Shown here: positions 63,309-64,000 of the stretch, one piece after another | Position numbering within the stretch: position 1 is the stretch's first letter | Layout of the letters: each line of letters starts with the position of its first letter | Notes under the pieces: generated by a model | Databases searched by the model: none | What the model was told of the DNA's origin: nothing | What the model saw: the letters and a program-made list of their open reading frames with translations, nothing else | Source: Linanthus parryae | Lineage: Eukaryota > Streptophyta > Magnoliopsida > Ericales > Polemoniaceae | NCBI GenBank assembly: GCA_023055425.1 | Contig: JALGPY010000012.1 | Location: 10,847,922 to 10,911,921, forward strand | Reading direction: 5' to 3' | Length of the DNA: 64,000 nucleotides | Position numbers and translations under genes: made by a program

Positions 63309-63316
63309 ATTTATAG
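63309..63316 (-). promoter_or_regulatory. TATA box of the nested LTR
   Basis: CTATAAATACC on the minus strand, with a pyrimidine-rich leader (AAGCTCTCTCTTCC) about 65 nt downstream. Immediately upstream lies the U3 repeat array. Confidence 0.65.
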
Positions 63317-63337
63317 GGAGAGGTGGAGTCTTGGAGT

Positions 63338-63605
63338 GGATGATGTGACTTGACATGTAGAGTATTAGAGTGGAGTGATGTGACTACCCATGTTGAGTGT
63401 TGGGTTGGATGATGAGACTAGTCATGTGGAGAAATGGAATGATGTGACAAGTCATGTAGAGTGTTGGAATTGATGATGTGACAAGTCATGTTGAGTATAA
63501 AAGTGAAGTGATGTGACTAGTCATGTAGATGTGTTGGAGTGTATGAAGTGACTAGTCATGTGGAGTATGAAGTGATGTGACAAGTCATGTTGAGTGTTGG
63601 AGTAG
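63338..63605. repeat. U3 minisatellite, ~40-45 bp period, about six copies
   Basis: The degenerate unit is GATGATGTGACAAGTCATGT followed by TGAGTGTTGGAGTG. Several copies contain the perfect palindrome TGACTAGTCA (for example near 63,513 and 63,551). The array lies just upstream of the LTR TATA box. Confidence 0.88.
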
Positions 63606-64000
63606 TTTTGCTTACTTGAAAAGACTACACAAAGGTGTGATGATGGCCAAAGATGGCTTGGATTTTTTTTTATAAGCATGTTATGTCTAGTCGTTAAAGG
63701 ATATGATGATGGTGTGCTTATGAGATATGGCTTGTTATTAAAACTTTTTTGTGGTCTATATTGATAAGAGATGATAGAAAATAGTCATTAGGTCCATATA
63801 TATACATATTCCCCTTATTTTTCTACACTTAGAGTTGTAAAATAACAAGTTTTTGTCATGTTTTGAGAGACCATCCTCTCAAATTCGGGAATACACTAGG
63901 GAATGTGATTGTTTGGACAAGATAGCTTGAAAAATGGTAAATCTATTGTGTATAGGGGGAATAAGTTTGGTGGGACAAGTGAGACATTACTAGCATGCCT

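Larger units (their letters stand above)
61350..64000 (-). mobile_element. Nested LTR of the second-family type, minus strand, cut by window end
   Basis: Starts TGTAACACCCCTCGAATCCC directly inside the gag-protease LTR after AAGCC (likely target duplication, partner out of view). GTGTCGACACTTAAGG-type sequence (complement of about 61,972-61,990) is shared with 45,395-45,420 of the solo LTR, and GTCAGCAAGAAATGCTGAGT at 61,631 corresponds to similar motifs there and at 51,080. A minus-strand TATA box (63316-63309) and the U3 repeats upstream of it fix the orientation. No coding domain occurs to the window end. Confidence 0.7.

Noticed and set aside
1..64000. CRISPR arrays, bacterial operons, riboswitches, organelle gene insertions
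   Set aside because: No regularly spaced repeats, bacterial-type genes or organelle genes seen. The window is nuclear plant DNA and its regular repeats are the tandem arrays listed.

Overview
The window is nuclear DNA from a flowering plant, most likely a eudicot. It is AT-rich, has long introns, carries plant-type MITEs and Ty1/copia and Ty3/gypsy retrotransposon remains, and holds one large intron-rich gene whose protein is clearly the plant cohesin loader SCC2. The species cannot be named from the sequence.

Layout. 1-4.1 kb: decayed coding stretches that I could not identify, then the tail of a Ty1/copia element (RNase H remnant, a strong inverted repeat over the polypurine tract, probable 3' LTR). 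4.11-4.18 kb: an intact tRNA-Cys(GCA) gene. 5.57-34.79 kb: SCC2 on the minus strand. I reconstructed 28 coding exons by splice signals and reading phase; they join into one open frame of 5,349 nt (1,782 residues) with no internal stop. Its introns hold several transposons: two copies of one GGCTCCGTTTGGTT-ended MITE family, a GAGCATCTCC-ended MITE, a Stowaway, a MULE-like element with 9-bp target duplications, and a 307-bp tandem repeat that has copied the exon 1 splice donor. 34.8-40.2 kb: the 5' flank, with a ~400-bp tandem duplication and two TIR transposons, and no gene.

41.2-64 kb: nested LTR retrotransposons. Two members of one family lie in opposite orientation. The minus-strand copy has a tRNA-Asp-type primer site, gag, an aspartic protease and a complete 1.83-kb 3' LTR, but no reverse transcriptase or integrase between protease and 3' untranslated region, so it looks like a gag-protease-only non-autonomous element related to Athila. 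The plus-strand copy carries an unrecognised acidic reading frame in the slot before the same untranslated region, and a 3.3-kb solo LTR of a second family (with a CTCTT target duplication) has jumped into it. Two further LTRs of the second-family type lie at about 50.5-54.4 kb and from 61.35 kb to the window end, both on the minus strand.

The only gene that looks functional besides the tRNA is SCC2. Everything after 41 kb is transposon. The more unusual items are the gag-protease-only family with hairpin motifs in its LTR, the unknown ORF it carries, the decoy splice donor made by tandem duplication in SCC2 intron 1, and the weak intron 11 donor.
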